The position numbers and the translations under genes were made by a program. Positions 17,847-26,626 of a stretch of 45,379 nucleotides of DNA are shown piece by piece; the first letter of the stretch is position 1, and each line of letters opens with the position of its first letter. The stretch lies in NCBI GenBank assembly GCA_002753135.1, contig PDZV01000034.1, forward strand, positions 1 through 45,379. Reading direction: 5' to 3'. This DNA is from Magnetococcales bacterium WMHbinv6. Lineage in GTDB: Bacteria > Pseudomonadota > Magnetococcia > Magnetococcales > Magnetaquicoccaceae. The notes under the pieces were generated by a model that was not told the DNA's origin, made no database searches, and saw nothing but the letters and a program-made list of their open reading frames with translations.

Positions 17847-19613
17847 TTAGCCGGGATACAGGGCCGGCAGGCACGACTCTCCCTTTTGCGGCAAAGGGTG
17901 CGGTAATTTTTCCAGCAAACGCCACAGGGGCTCTCCTCGCCAACTTTCCCCCTCTGCTGCAAAGGAGGCCTGGCGCAGGTGCTGCAGCGCTTCGACCTGC
18001 GCCGACCAACCCAATTTTTGCCAATAGCGCTGCAGATCGTTCAAGTTGCGCAGCCCCTGTTCTGGCCAGCGGCCTTGTGCCCAGGCGAGCAGGGCGGTAC
18101 GACAGGCGGGGGCGTCGTCAGCCTGACAGGCTTGACGCAACGCTACCTGAGGGTCCACCGTAACCGCCGCTTGTGGCAAGATTGCGCTGTTTTGTTGCCG
18201 ACGAGAGCGCCAAAGATGGCCAAACCACAACAACAGCGTCACCCCCCAACCTGTGGCCAGAAAAGGAACCAACCAGGCGGGATAACGGTCGCCATGGCCA
18301 GGGGTGGCTCTGGCGGTTGCCCCCTCCTGCTCTGCTGTTTTGGTGGCAGGTGGCGGTGCGCTGGCGGTGACTGGCTCCGGCTGCCGTTCGGGGGCGCTCG
18401 CTGCCATGGCTGCCGGGGCCACGCTCACCGTTCGTTCAGGAATACGGGCCAACTCCCGGCTCTGGGTATCCACATTCCACCAGGCAATTTCGATGGCGGG
18501 CAGGGTGATGGTCCCGGCCTTGTTGGGCACCAGGGCCAACTTTTCCTGACGCATGCCGATCATGCCGGTGGGCTGGCGCTGATCACTCAACTGCGGCTGA
18601 TCGGGATAGACCTTGAGCGCATCCCCTTGCCCGGCCACAGCGAGGGGGGCCAACTCCGGCAATTGGGCCGCTGTCAAACCGTCCGCCAACAAGGTCACGG
18701 TGCGAGTCACCGATTCGCCCACCTGCAGGCGAGGCGGTGACTCCTGCCACTTTTCCAACAGCTGCAAACGGTGGGCAGGCAACCATTGCGGATCCTTTTT
18801 GGCCTCCTCGGCGATGGGTTGCACGCCAATCTCCACCGCCTCGGAAAAACGGCGCTTGATCTCCCCACCCTGGCCGGCAAACGGATCATCCAACAATGAC
18901 AACAGACCTCGCCGCCCGCTCTGGATATCCAGGCGCAGGGGCGGAATGGTCAAACGACCACTTTTTTGCGGAAACAGGGCATAACGCCGCTCCACCACCT
19001 GATAACGACGCCCCTGGCGCATACTCTCGAAGGATCGATCGTCACCCAGTTTTTCCACGATGGCCTCTTCCGCCGTCAATTGCGGCTCGCTCAACGAGGC
19101 CCCGGCCACCTCCCTGGCCCGAAAAAAGCGCACCGCCAACACCACCTGCCCCTGAACCAGCACCTTTTCCGGCGTGGCACTCACTTCGAGAAACCAATCC
19201 TCGTCCGCTTTTTCGCCGGAAGAGCCACCCGCTTGCGCCGCTGCCGGATGGATGGTCAGCGTATAGGCCGGGCTTTGCAGCGCAGCAAAACGGATCGGTG
19301 GGATGGTAAACGTGCCACTCTGCCGCGCCAGCAAGCTCACCACCCAAAGCTGCTGTTGAGTGCGTTGCCCGTTGATCGATTGTACCCGGTTCTCCTGTCG
19401 CTGATCCAGCAGTTCAAAATCCTTCTGCAAGACAGAAAAATCGGGCTTGCTCTGGATTGTTTGCGTGCTGCTGAACAACAACTGAAAAGAGTCTCCTGCC
19501 ACCAGCGGTGAACGGTCGGTCTGCACCTGGATGGCGGCTGCAGCGGCCCAGCTGCTGCTGCCAATCAGCACAGCAAACAACCAACAGCATAGCTGATAGA
19601 GCGATCTTACCAT
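17847..19613 (-). CDS. batD: BatD-like oxygen-tolerance protein
   Basis: The 588-residue protein starts with a signal peptide (MVRSLYQLCCWLFAVLIGSS, cleavage near AWAAA), continues with Ig-like BatD repeats, and has a late membrane helix (WLVPFLATGWGVTLLLWFGHLW, about residues 450-475) and a cytoplasmic tail. BatD works with the von Willebrand BatA and BatB proteins in the envelope; the system is linked to aerotolerance and stress in Bacteroides and spirochetes. Its ATG lies inside the end of batB (ATGGTAA), so translation is coupled. A longer reading to 19724 overlaps batB and lacks a signal peptide at its start. Confidence 0.88.
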   Translation of the reverse strand: MVRSLYQLCCWLFAVLIGSSSWAAAAAIQVQTDRSPLVAGDSFQLLFSSTQTIQSKPDFSVLQKDFELLDQRQENRVQSINGQRTQQQLWVVSLLARQSGTFTIPPIRFAALQSPAYTLTIHPAAAQAGGSSGEKADEDWFLEVSATPEKVLVQGQVVLAVRFFRAREVAGASLSEPQLTAEEAIVEKLGDDRSFESMRQGRRYQVVERRYALFPQKSGRLTIPPLRLDIQSGRRGLLSLLDDPFAGQGGEIKRRFSEAVEIGVQPIAEEAKKDPQWLPAHRLQLLEKWQESPPRLQVGESVTRTVTLLADGLTAAQLPELAPLAVAGQGDALKVYPDQPQLSDQRQPTGMIGMRQEKLALVPNKAGTITLPAIEIAWWNVDTQSRELARIPERTVSVAPAAMAASAPERQPEPVTASAPPPATKTAEQEGATARATPGHGDRYPAWLVPFLATGWGVTLLLWFGHLWRSRRQQNSAILPQAAVTVDPQVALRQACQADDAPACRTALLAWAQGRWPEQGLRNLNDLQRYWQKLGWSAQVEALQHLRQASFAAEGESWRGEPLWRLLEKLPHPLPQKGESCLPALYPG

Positions 19614-21343
19614 GGATTCATCCTCTCTTGTGGCCGTCCCGGGGCCTGATTTTCTCGCTGATAGTGATACAAAAATTTGCGCCGCAACAACCCTCCCGGA
19701 TCGTCTGGCACCCGGCGCATCCATAGCTGCGCGGTTTTTTCTGCCTCACTCTCCTTGGTGGATTCTGCCTGACGCCAGGGTATGTTCTCTGGCTGTTGGC
19801 TGCCCTCCTGCTCCTGGTGGCTGGCCTGCGGCTGATGCTGCGGTGACGTTTGTGGTGCTGGCTGGTTGGCCTGCGGCTTGGCGGCGGCTGCCGACTGTTG
19901 TGGCTCTGCGGCCTGCTGTTTTTGCTCCGGGCCGGGCTCGGACGGTTGTCCCGTGGGCTTCTGCTCCGCCTGACCTGAGGAAGCGGCGCTTGCTTGCGTC
20001 TGCAGCGCTTTTTGCACCGCCTGCAGATTGTGTTTGGCATCGGCATGATCCGGCTGCCGTCGCAACACCTCCTGCAGCGCCTGTGCCGCTTCGGTAAGAT
20101 GCCCCTGCTCTGCCAACACCGTCCCTGTGTTATACAGGGCGGTGAGCGAATCGGCCTCTTGCCAGGCGGCAATCGCTTTCGCCTTTTCGCCGGCTTGATA
20201 CCAGGCGGTGCCGCGCCAGAGGGGATCTGCAAACCGTTCCGCCGCCTCGCCTGCCTTTTTTTGCTGCAGCAGTTCCATCGCCTGCCGGTCGGGAGTCTGC
20301 CACCACTCTGCCCAACTCATCGCCTGCACAGGCTGCGGCAACAAAAGAGAGACCACCCATAGCCACCAAAAACCACGCCGATACGCCAAAGCCAGCAAAG
20401 GAAGGGCCAAGAGCAACAGCCACGGTCCCTCCTCGTGCCATTGATCGGCAAAGGCATCGCTTGCTGTGCTGTTTTCGCCCGGTTCGGAAGAGAGCAGCAG
20501 GATTTGCCAATCCTGGTCACTGCTCTGCATCGGCTGATAGTCGCCCCCCCCGGCACGGGCCAGACGGAGCAGACGTCTCTCATCCAACTTGGCCAGCACG
20601 ATGGCACCATCGGCATCTTTGACAAAGCCCCCATCCGGCAAGGGAATCGGTGCCCCCTGTTCCGTGCCCACCCCGATAATGGAGAGGCGGTGCCCCGCTT
20701 TGGCCACCTGGGCGGCAATCGCCTCTTCGCCCTCCCAACCGTCGGTCAACAGCAGCAACTGCCCGTGCAGGATACCACTCTGCCGCAGCAGCAGCAGCGC
20801 TTTGGCGACGGCCCGATCGGGACGACTGCCCTGCACCGGCATCAACGTCGGCTGCAAGGCGGCCATTTGCAGGGTGATGGTGGCGCGATCCTGGGTCAAG
20901 GGGGTGACGACAAACCCTTCTCCGGCAAAAACCAGCAGGGCGGTCAACCCCTCCCGGCGCTGGCGCAACAGATCGGTCACTTTTTGTTTGGCCCGCACCA
21001 GACGACTGGGTTGCCAATCCGCCGCCTCCATGGAACGGGAGAGATCCAACAGGATCACCAGGGCAGAGCCCCCCTGCAGCAACGGCTGGGGCAATTTATG
21101 CCATACCGGCCCGGCCATGGACACAATCAGCAGCGTACCGGCCAGCGCCAAAGCAAGCGCCCGCCACCTGCGAACCACTCCGGTCGGCGTTGTCAGCAGA
21201 CAGGGGAGCAGATGGGCATCACAAACCTGGCTCCACAAAGCCTGACCATGCCCGGCCAGCCACCAGCGCCGGACCAGCCAGGCCAACGGCAGCAGCGCCA
21301 GCAACCACCACGGACGCAAAAAATGAAAGGCGCTCAGGGCCAT
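19607..21343 (-). CDS. batB: BatB-BatC fusion: membrane VWA protein with TPR tail
   Basis: In order, the 578-residue protein has two N-terminal membrane helices, a von Willebrand A domain with an intact MIDAS start (LLDLSRSMEA) and TDGWEGE, a third helix pair (WLLLLALPLLALAYRR ... FWWLWVVSLLLP), TPR repeats (about residues 375-455: AGEAAERFADPLWRGTAWYQAGE; ALYNTGTVLAEQGHLTEAAQALQEVLRRQPDHADAKHNL), a Gln/Pro/Ala-rich linker and a basic tail. BatB and BatC are often separate genes; here they are one polypeptide. Its start overlaps the end of batA by 10 bp and its end overlaps the start of batD. Confidence 0.9.
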   Translation of the reverse strand: MALSAFHFLRPWWLLALLPLAWLVRRWWLAGHGQALWSQVCDAHLLPCLLTTPTGVVRRWRALALALAGTLLIVSMAGPVWHKLPQPLLQGGSALVILLDLSRSMEAADWQPSRLVRAKQKVTDLLRQRREGLTALLVFAGEGFVVTPLTQDRATITLQMAALQPTLMPVQGSRPDRAVAKALLLLRQSGILHGQLLLLTDGWEGEEAIAAQVAKAGHRLSIIGVGTEQGAPIPLPDGGFVKDADGAIVLAKLDERRLLRLARAGGGDYQPMQSSDQDWQILLLSSEPGENSTASDAFADQWHEEGPWLLLLALPLLALAYRRGFWWLWVVSLLLPQPVQAMSWAEWWQTPDRQAMELLQQKKAGEAAERFADPLWRGTAWYQAGEKAKAIAAWQEADSLTALYNTGTVLAEQGHLTEAAQALQEVLRRQPDHADAKHNLQAVQKALQTQASAASSGQAEQKPTGQPSEPGPEQKQQAAEPQQSAAAAKPQANQPAPQTSPQHQPQASHQEQEGSQQPENIPWRQAESTKESEAEKTAQLWMRRVPDDPGGLLRRKFLYHYQRENQAPGRPQERMNPW

Positions 21344-22371
21344 TTTCGTTCAGAAACCTCCCACCAACACAGAATTCCTGCCAAGATAATCGCCAACGCC
21401 AACGGCCAATAATAGAGGGTGATGACCGGACGAAACTGTTCCGTTTCCGCCACCACCGGCTCCCACTGGTCCAGCAGTTGATGAATCTGTTGCAAGGCTT
21501 CGCTATCACGGGCGCGAAAATAACGCCCGCCGGTCTGCGCCGCAATCTCCGCAAGCGCCTGTTCATCCAGATCTGCCGAAGGATTGATGGTTCGACTGCC
21601 GAAGAGCGTGCGCACCACCATCTCATCGGCGCCGATACCGATGGTATAGATCACCAAACCCGCTTCCGCCGCCAATTGGGCCGCCTTGCCCGGCGTCACT
21701 TGCCCGGCGTTGTTGGCCCCATCGGTCAGCAAGAGCAAAACCCGCCGTTTGGCGGGCAGCGCGCTGTTGTGCGCTGCTGTGCCCGGCTCTGCAGGTGGTT
21801 CCGAACATTTTTTCACCGCCAGGGTAATGGCATCACCGATTGCCGTCTCTTTGCCCGGCAAACCGATGATCGACTCATCGAGCATGCTCTGCACCGTTTT
21901 GCGGTCAAAAGTGAACGGAGCCTGCAGATAGGCGTTGCTGCCAAAGAGAATCAGCCCCAGTCGATCCCCCTGTCGTCGGGCGATAAAGGCACCAGCCACC
22001 TGCTTGATGGCCGTCAATCGATCAACGGTTTTTCCCTCCAGGAGAAAATCACGGGTCTCCATGCTGCCCGACAGATCGATGGCCAACATCAGATCGCGAC
22101 CACTGGCCGCCACCGGCAGCGCTTCGCCCCACCATTGCGGCTGACAGGCCGCCAGCACCAGCAGCAGCCAGGATAAGAGTGCCAATGCTTTTTGCCATTT
22201 TGCGGGCGCTGTCGCCGCCACGGTACGGCTGGCAATCGGCAGACGCCAGCGGCTGGCACCCGGTACACGCAAAATGGCCTCGCCTTCGGCGGCAAGCGGC
22301 GGCAGCAACCAACGGAACAACCACGGTAATGGCAATACAAGCAACAGCCAAGGCCAGGCAATATGGATCAT
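21334..22371 (-). CDS. batA: BatA-like membrane VWA protein
   Basis: The 345-residue protein has an N-terminal membrane region, a VWA domain with MIDAS motif AIDLSGSMETRDF and LLLLTDGANNAG, and a C-terminal helix (YYWPLALAIILAGILCWW). This is the aerotolerance VWA architecture. The partners usually upstream, MoxR ATPase and DUF58, are absent: the 239 bp upstream contain no gene before the divergent reductase, so a MoxR partner, if it exists, is encoded elsewhere. Confidence 0.9.
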   Translation of the reverse strand: MIHIAWPWLLLVLPLPWLFRWLLPPLAAEGEAILRVPGASRWRLPIASRTVAATAPAKWQKALALLSWLLLVLAACQPQWWGEALPVAASGRDLMLAIDLSGSMETRDFLLEGKTVDRLTAIKQVAGAFIARRQGDRLGLILFGSNAYLQAPFTFDRKTVQSMLDESIIGLPGKETAIGDAITLAVKKCSEPPAEPGTAAHNSALPAKRRVLLLLTDGANNAGQVTPGKAAQLAAEAGLVIYTIGIGADEMVVRTLFGSRTINPSADLDEQALAEIAAQTGGRYFRARDSEALQQIHQLLDQWEPVVAETEQFRPVITLYYWPLALAIILAGILCWWEVSERKWP

Positions 22372-22610
22372 CCCTTACTCTGCTCAACAAAAAAAATGTG
22401 GCGATTAACTCATGATTAATAAATGGACTTTAGCGAACGTTTTGTCAATACCGACTGCCGAGGGTCACATCGTGCTTGCGCAAAGAGACACAATCGGCGA
22501 AAATTCACGTCAAGGAAGGGTGTTTTTTGCTGGATGGTTGATGCAGCCATCGATCGGCAGAGGGGAAACACAATGTGCCTAATTTGCTGTTATAACAGGG
22601 ACAAAATGAG

Positions 22611-23945
22611 GTGAAACTGGCTAACGGATCGACGGTAGCCATCGTAGGAGGCGGCCCCGGCGGTACATTGACTGCCATTTTTTTACTGGATTTGGCCCAA
22701 CAATTACGAAGGCAGCTGACGGTCGACATCTACGAACCCAAACGGTATACCTGTACCGGACCAACGGGTTGCAACATGTGCGGTGGGGTCATCTCCGAAT
22801 CACTGATTCAGATGCTGGCAACCGAAGGAATTTTGTTACCCGACTCCGTTGTGATCGATACCATCAACGCCTACATTCTCCACACCGACTTTGAAGCTGC
22901 CCGTATCGATGCGCCGCGTCAGGAGATGCGTATTGCGACCATTTTTCGTGGTGCCGGTCCGAAAGGTTCAGAACATCAACAACCTCTGCCCTGGCAAAGT
23001 TTTGACCAGTACCTGCTGGATATGGCCATCGCCAAAGGGGCCCGTCTGCGCGAAGTTTCGGTCAGCGCATTGCGGCTTGAAGAGGGCTTCCCGGTACTCA
23101 TCGCCCATGATCAGCCACCCCTGCGCTATGATCTGCTGGTCGGCGCGGTCGGCATCAACCAAAAAAAGAGCCTGCAACTCTTTGAAGGGCTCAATTTTGG
23201 CTACTACCGACCCAAAACCACGCGGGCCTATGTTGCAGAACTCTATTATGGTGTCGAGCAGGTGCAGCAGCGCCTGGGCCATGCGATGCACGTTTTTCTG
23301 CTCAACATTCCCCATTTAAAATTTGCCGCCATCACCCCGAAAGGCCATTATGCCACCCTGGTTATTTTGGGGGATCAAATTGATCAGGAGGTGGTGGACC
23401 GCTTTTTTGCCGCGCCTGAGGTGCAGAAATGTCTGCCAGAAGGGTGGTCCATTCCGGTGAAACCCTGTCACTGCCAACCGAGCATCGTCATTGGACCAGC
23501 AAAAAAACCCTTTACCGACCGTATTGTGATGGTTGGCGATGCCAGTGTATCCCGCCTTTACAAAGATGGCATCGGTTCGGCGTATCGCATGGCCAAACGA
23601 CTGGCCTACACCGCCTTGGCGCATGGGGTCAGCGGCAAGGATTTTCAGAAATATTACTGGCCGGTCTGTCGCACCCTGCTGTGGGATAATCGTCTGGGTC
23701 ACCTCCTCTTTGCCTTCGACAACCTCTTTCGCACTGTTCCCCTGCTCAGACGGGGTATGATGGCGCTGCTGCGTCGGGAACGCTGTCAAGCCGAAGGTAC
23801 CGCTTGCCCCCTTTCCTCTGCGTTTTGGAACACCTTCACCGGTAGTGCCAGCTATTGGCACATTGCCCGCGAACTGTTGCATCCCATGACCATCTGGAAG
23901 CTGCTGCGTGAGCTGCTGCTCCGCAACAAAACTCATTCATCGTAA
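22611..23945 (+). CDS. FAD-dependent oxidoreductase of the geranylgeranyl-reductase type
   Basis: The 444-residue protein opens with a Rossmann dinucleotide fold (VAIVGGGPGGTLTAIFL), has a cysteine-rich motif RYTCTGPTGCNMCGGVISESL where geranylgeranyl reductases bind substrate or FAD, and a late FAD motif VMVGDASVSRLYKDGIGSAYRMAKRLA. The GTG start has only a weak ribosome site. Relatives reduce isoprenoid chains or act on other lipids; substrate unknown. A one-domain cNMP-binding protein follows after 13 bp and probably belongs to the same transcript. Confidence 0.8.
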   Translation: MKLANGSTVAIVGGGPGGTLTAIFLLDLAQQLRRQLTVDIYEPKRYTCTGPTGCNMCGGVISESLIQMLATEGILLPDSVVIDTINAYILHTDFEAARIDAPRQEMRIATIFRGAGPKGSEHQQPLPWQSFDQYLLDMAIAKGARLREVSVSALRLEEGFPVLIAHDQPPLRYDLLVGAVGINQKKSLQLFEGLNFGYYRPKTTRAYVAELYYGVEQVQQRLGHAMHVFLLNIPHLKFAAITPKGHYATLVILGDQIDQEVVDRFFAAPEVQKCLPEGWSIPVKPCHCQPSIVIGPAKKPFTDRIVMVGDASVSRLYKDGIGSAYRMAKRLAYTALAHGVSGKDFQKYYWPVCRTLLWDNRLGHLLFAFDNLFRTVPLLRRGMMALLRRERCQAEGTACPLSSAFWNTFTGSASYWHIARELLHPMTIWKLLRELLLRNKTHSS

Positions 23946-23958
23946 AGGAGTCGCACCG

Positions 23959-24375
23959 ATGCTGTTTCGCAACTCGGTTGCCCAAGGCTTAGGCAAACTC
24001 TATCACGCTGGCGAACTGATTTTTCGCCAGGGAGAGCCCGCCGATTGCTGTTATGTAATCCTCGAAGGACAGGTAGAAATGTCGGTCGAAAAAGATGGTG
24101 CCTGCTGGTTGAGACTGGAAACATTGGAAAAAAATGAAGTATTTGGCACAACTTCCCTCTTTGGCAACACCCCCCGCATCCTGACTGCCCGTGCCTTGGT
24201 CGAAACCCGCCTGCTGACCATCGACCAAAGCGGCTTTTTGCAATGGGTCCATGATGACCCCACCCTGGCCATGCGCATTTTGCTCTCCATGGCCAGTCAA
24301 TCCCACCGTCTGATCAATCAAATTGTGCAGTTGCAACAAAACATATCCGAACATGACAACCACGTCACAACTTGA
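23959..24375 (+). CDS. Single-domain cyclic-nucleotide-binding (CRP-fold) protein
   Basis: The 138-residue protein is a lone cNMP-binding beta-roll: YHAGELIFRQGEPADCCYVILEGQVEMSVE, then EVFGTTSLFGNTPRILTARALVETRLLTID. It has no helix-turn-helix, so it is not a CRP-type DNA-binding protein. The normal phosphate-binding FGExA(L/I)...R pattern is degenerate (FGTTSLFG...PR), so nucleotide binding is uncertain. The start at 23959 has AAAGGAG. The domain may regulate the adjacent reductase or antiporter by contact. Confidence 0.85.
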   Translation: MLFRNSVAQGLGKLYHAGELIFRQGEPADCCYVILEGQVEMSVEKDGACWLRLETLEKNEVFGTTSLFGNTPRILTARALVETRLLTIDQSGFLQWVHDDPTLAMRILLSMASQSHRLINQIVQLQQNISEHDNHVTT

Positions 24376-24496
24376 CCCCTCTTATATCCAGGAATAGTAT
24401 CCTGCAACCGTTGTTGAACCGCCATGGGGGAGGACGGTTGCATTTTTTGCATCGTTTGTGGCGGTTTGTTCCAATCATGCAAGGAGTTAACGTATT

Positions 24497-25798
24497 ATGG
24501 AACCGTCTGCAGCAATTCAAATCGCCAATCATTTGCTTGAAGGCCTGGGCTTTATGCTCGCCATTGGTCTGGCCGGAATCGTTCTCGCCAAAAGGACGGG
24601 TATTCCCGATGTGGCCATTTTTCTGGTTGTTGGCATGCTGCTTGGTCCGCAAGCAGCCGGGCGTTTGGCAGGGGATGCCGCCAGCGGCGGTGTCATCGCA
24701 CAGACCTTTGCCCACATCGCCGGATTATTGGCCATTCCTGCTGATTCTGCCATCAATCAAGGCATCCTGACCTTGGGTGCCGCCTATATTCTTTTTGATG
24801 GTGGTGCCTCTTTGCGCCTCAAGGTGTTAAGCGAAGTATGGATCAGCATCACGGTCATCTCCACGGTGGGCGTTCTGATCACCGCCTTTGTCACCGCCGG
24901 GGCAGCCTATTATATTTTACACGTTCCTTTTATCGTTGCCTTGCTGCTGGGTTCCACGATTGCCTCCACCGATCCGGCAACACTGGTACCGGTTTTTCGT
25001 CAAGTACCGATCAAGGATCGGGTTGCCCAAACCGTGATGAGTGAATCGGCCTTCAATGATGCCATGGGAGCCATTATCACCTTTGCGATTTTAGGGGTTG
25101 CCACCGGTGCTGGTGAATTTTCTCTCTCTCACGCCCTTTTTGATTTGGTCAAAGAGTCCTTTTTGGGCATCGCGACTGGTTTGCTCCTGGGTTATGTTGC
25201 CGTCAACTTAATTGCGCACAAGCAGTTTGGTGTGTTGGCTGATTTTGCCCCGATCGTGACGCTGACCGGGGTGATCGGCTCTTACATGGTTGCCGTTGCT
25301 GTTGGTGGCAGTGGTTTTATGGCCGTTTTTGTGTTTGGTATTGCCATCGGCAACATGGATGCCTTCGGCCTGCACGTCGCGCACGAAACGGGAGAGAAGA
25401 TGGAAAATTATGTCGCCATCACCGCCACCATCTGGAGAACCTTCATCTTTACCCTGCTGGGGGCGCAAGTCGATTTTGCGCTCATGAATCAATATCTGGG
25501 TGGCGGTATTCTGGTGGTGTTGATCTTTATGCTGATTGCCCGTCCGCTGACAGTTTTTCTCTGCGTCAAACCGGACAGACGGGCCAACTGGAGCAACAAC
25601 GAAATGCTTTTCATGTGCTGGACACGTGAAACCGGGGTCATTCCTGCTGCCCTGGCCGGCATGATGATGGGCATGAAAGCCCCAGGTGCCCCGATTATTG
25701 CCTCGGTAACCTTCATCGCCGTGTTGATGACCATCCTGATTCAGGCCACCACCACCGCCAAAGTGGGTGACAAGTTGGGGCTGTTGATCAAAAAATAG
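24497..25798 (+). CDS. Na+(K+)/H+ antiporter, CPA1 (NhaP-like) family
   Basis: The 433-residue protein is almost wholly membrane-embedded (about 12 segments). It carries the CPA antiporter motifs GSTIASTDPATLVPVFRQVPI and MSESAFNDAMGAII, the second holding the Asn-Asp pair of electroneutral NhaP/NHE-type exchangers. Others are ILFDGGASLRLK and WTRETGVIPAALAGMMMG. It exchanges cytoplasmic Na+ or K+ for protons. A strong hairpin lies just after the stop codon. The 121-bp gap before it contains a separate ribosome site (AAGGAG near 24480). Confidence 0.92.
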   Translation: MEPSAAIQIANHLLEGLGFMLAIGLAGIVLAKRTGIPDVAIFLVVGMLLGPQAAGRLAGDAASGGVIAQTFAHIAGLLAIPADSAINQGILTLGAAYILFDGGASLRLKVLSEVWISITVISTVGVLITAFVTAGAAYYILHVPFIVALLLGSTIASTDPATLVPVFRQVPIKDRVAQTVMSESAFNDAMGAIITFAILGVATGAGEFSLSHALFDLVKESFLGIATGLLLGYVAVNLIAHKQFGVLADFAPIVTLTGVIGSYMVAVAVGGSGFMAVFVFGIAIGNMDAFGLHVAHETGEKMENYVAITATIWRTFIFTLLGAQVDFALMNQYLGGGILVVLIFMLIARPLTVFLCVKPDRRANWSNNEMLFMCWTRETGVIPAALAGMMMGMKAPGAPIIASVTFIAVLMTILIQATTTAKVGDKLGLLIKK

Positions 25799-25819
25799 TT
25801 CTGAAATTTGCCATTTCGC

Positions 25820-25853
25820 GCCGCCAGGAAGGGACTCCCCTTCCTGCGGCGGT
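25820..25853 (+). terminator. Strong hairpin after the antiporter gene
   Basis: The arms CCGCC-AGGAAGGG and CCCTTCCT-GC-GGCGG pair across a 4-nt loop, with a 2-nt bulge, 22 bp past the stop codon. The following sequence is T-rich but not a pure T-run, so termination strength is uncertain. Confidence 0.7.
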
Positions 25854-26001
25854 TCAGATATCTTTGATCTTGCTCTCTCTCCCCTTTCTGGCGGTTGGCC
25901 AGTTCGTTTATGGTGCGCTCTGCTTCCAGATATTGAAAGAATGATGCTGTCGGCGCGGTGAACAATAGCTTTTCAATTATTTCTGCATCGCCTGGACGGT
26001 T

Positions 26002-26142
26002 TTAACGATTGGCCACCTGGTTTGGCGGCGCATCTGCTACGCGAGGAACCGAGCCACAAGCAGTCAACCCCACTCCGGCCAGTGCCAACCACCCGATAAC
26101 GGCAACAGAGCGGCATAAACGGGATGGCGTGTCAAATTGCAT
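26002..26142 (-). CDS. Small lipoprotein of 46 residues
   Basis: The ORF starts at an ATG preceded by AGGAG at 7 nt and encodes MQFDTPSRLCRSVAVIG... ending in PPNQVANR. A hydrophobic signal (VIGWLALAGVGLTAC) ends in a lipobox LTAC, so the mature peptide would be a lipidated chain of about 22 residues. It resembles small LptM/YifL or entericidin-type lipoproteins in size only. The longer in-frame reading to 26352 has a non-credible N-terminus and no ribosome site. Function unknown. Confidence 0.65.
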   Translation of the reverse strand: MQFDTPSRLCRSVAVIGWLALAGVGLTACGSVPRVADAPPNQVANR

Positions 26143-26437
26143 GGCTGTTCTCCTGTGCAGGCAGAGGGTGATCAGATCAAAAAGCAACGGGATGGCCCCG
26201 CCGACCTGACCCTGGCGAACAGGTTGGCAAAAGGCAGATGGGAAAGAGCGCACTCCAGGACCATAAACAAACCGGCTTGCAAGCAGAAAAAAATAAGTTG
26301 AAAAATTAGAAAAAAAGGAAAACAATCTCACAAACAATGAGCGGGATGTCACCGAAAGGGTATCCAGAGATCATTGCCGAGTGTGCTGAACAGGCAAGCG
26401 TTTGCGGGCAGGTTTTCTGACAGGGCAGAATGAGGCT

Positions 26438-26626
26438 ATGGGGATGATCTTGCAAGCGGAGTTGTTGATTTATTTGCCGGTTTGGCTTTCTGCTTTTGCT
26501 GGTCAGTATACTGTGAACTTTGACCTGAAAGAACGCATGGCGTTTGGCATGGCAACCGCCGGCAACCCTGTCGTGGCACGAAGCGGAAGAGCGTTTGCAG
26601 CCGACCTGTTGCAGGCCCTGTCATGA
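26438..26626 (+). CDS. Possible small upstream ORF coupled to the hybrid kinase
   Basis: A 62-codon ORF (MGMILQAELLIYLPVWL...) ends at TGA in the ATGA that starts the hybrid kinase gene. It has one hydrophobic stretch and a weak GAGG sequence before its ATG. The overlap would give translational coupling, but no family is recognisable and the ORF could be chance. AT-rich DNA at 26285-26335 is a likely promoter area for one or both flanking genes. Confidence 0.3.
   Translation: MGMILQAELLIYLPVWLSAFAGQYTVNFDLKERMAFGMATAGNPVVARSGRAFAADLLQALS

Noticed and set aside
22423-22614. 63-codon ORF overlapping the reductase start
   Set aside because: Odd composition (many Cys and Arg), no ribosome site and no family resemblance; probably untranslated upstream DNA.
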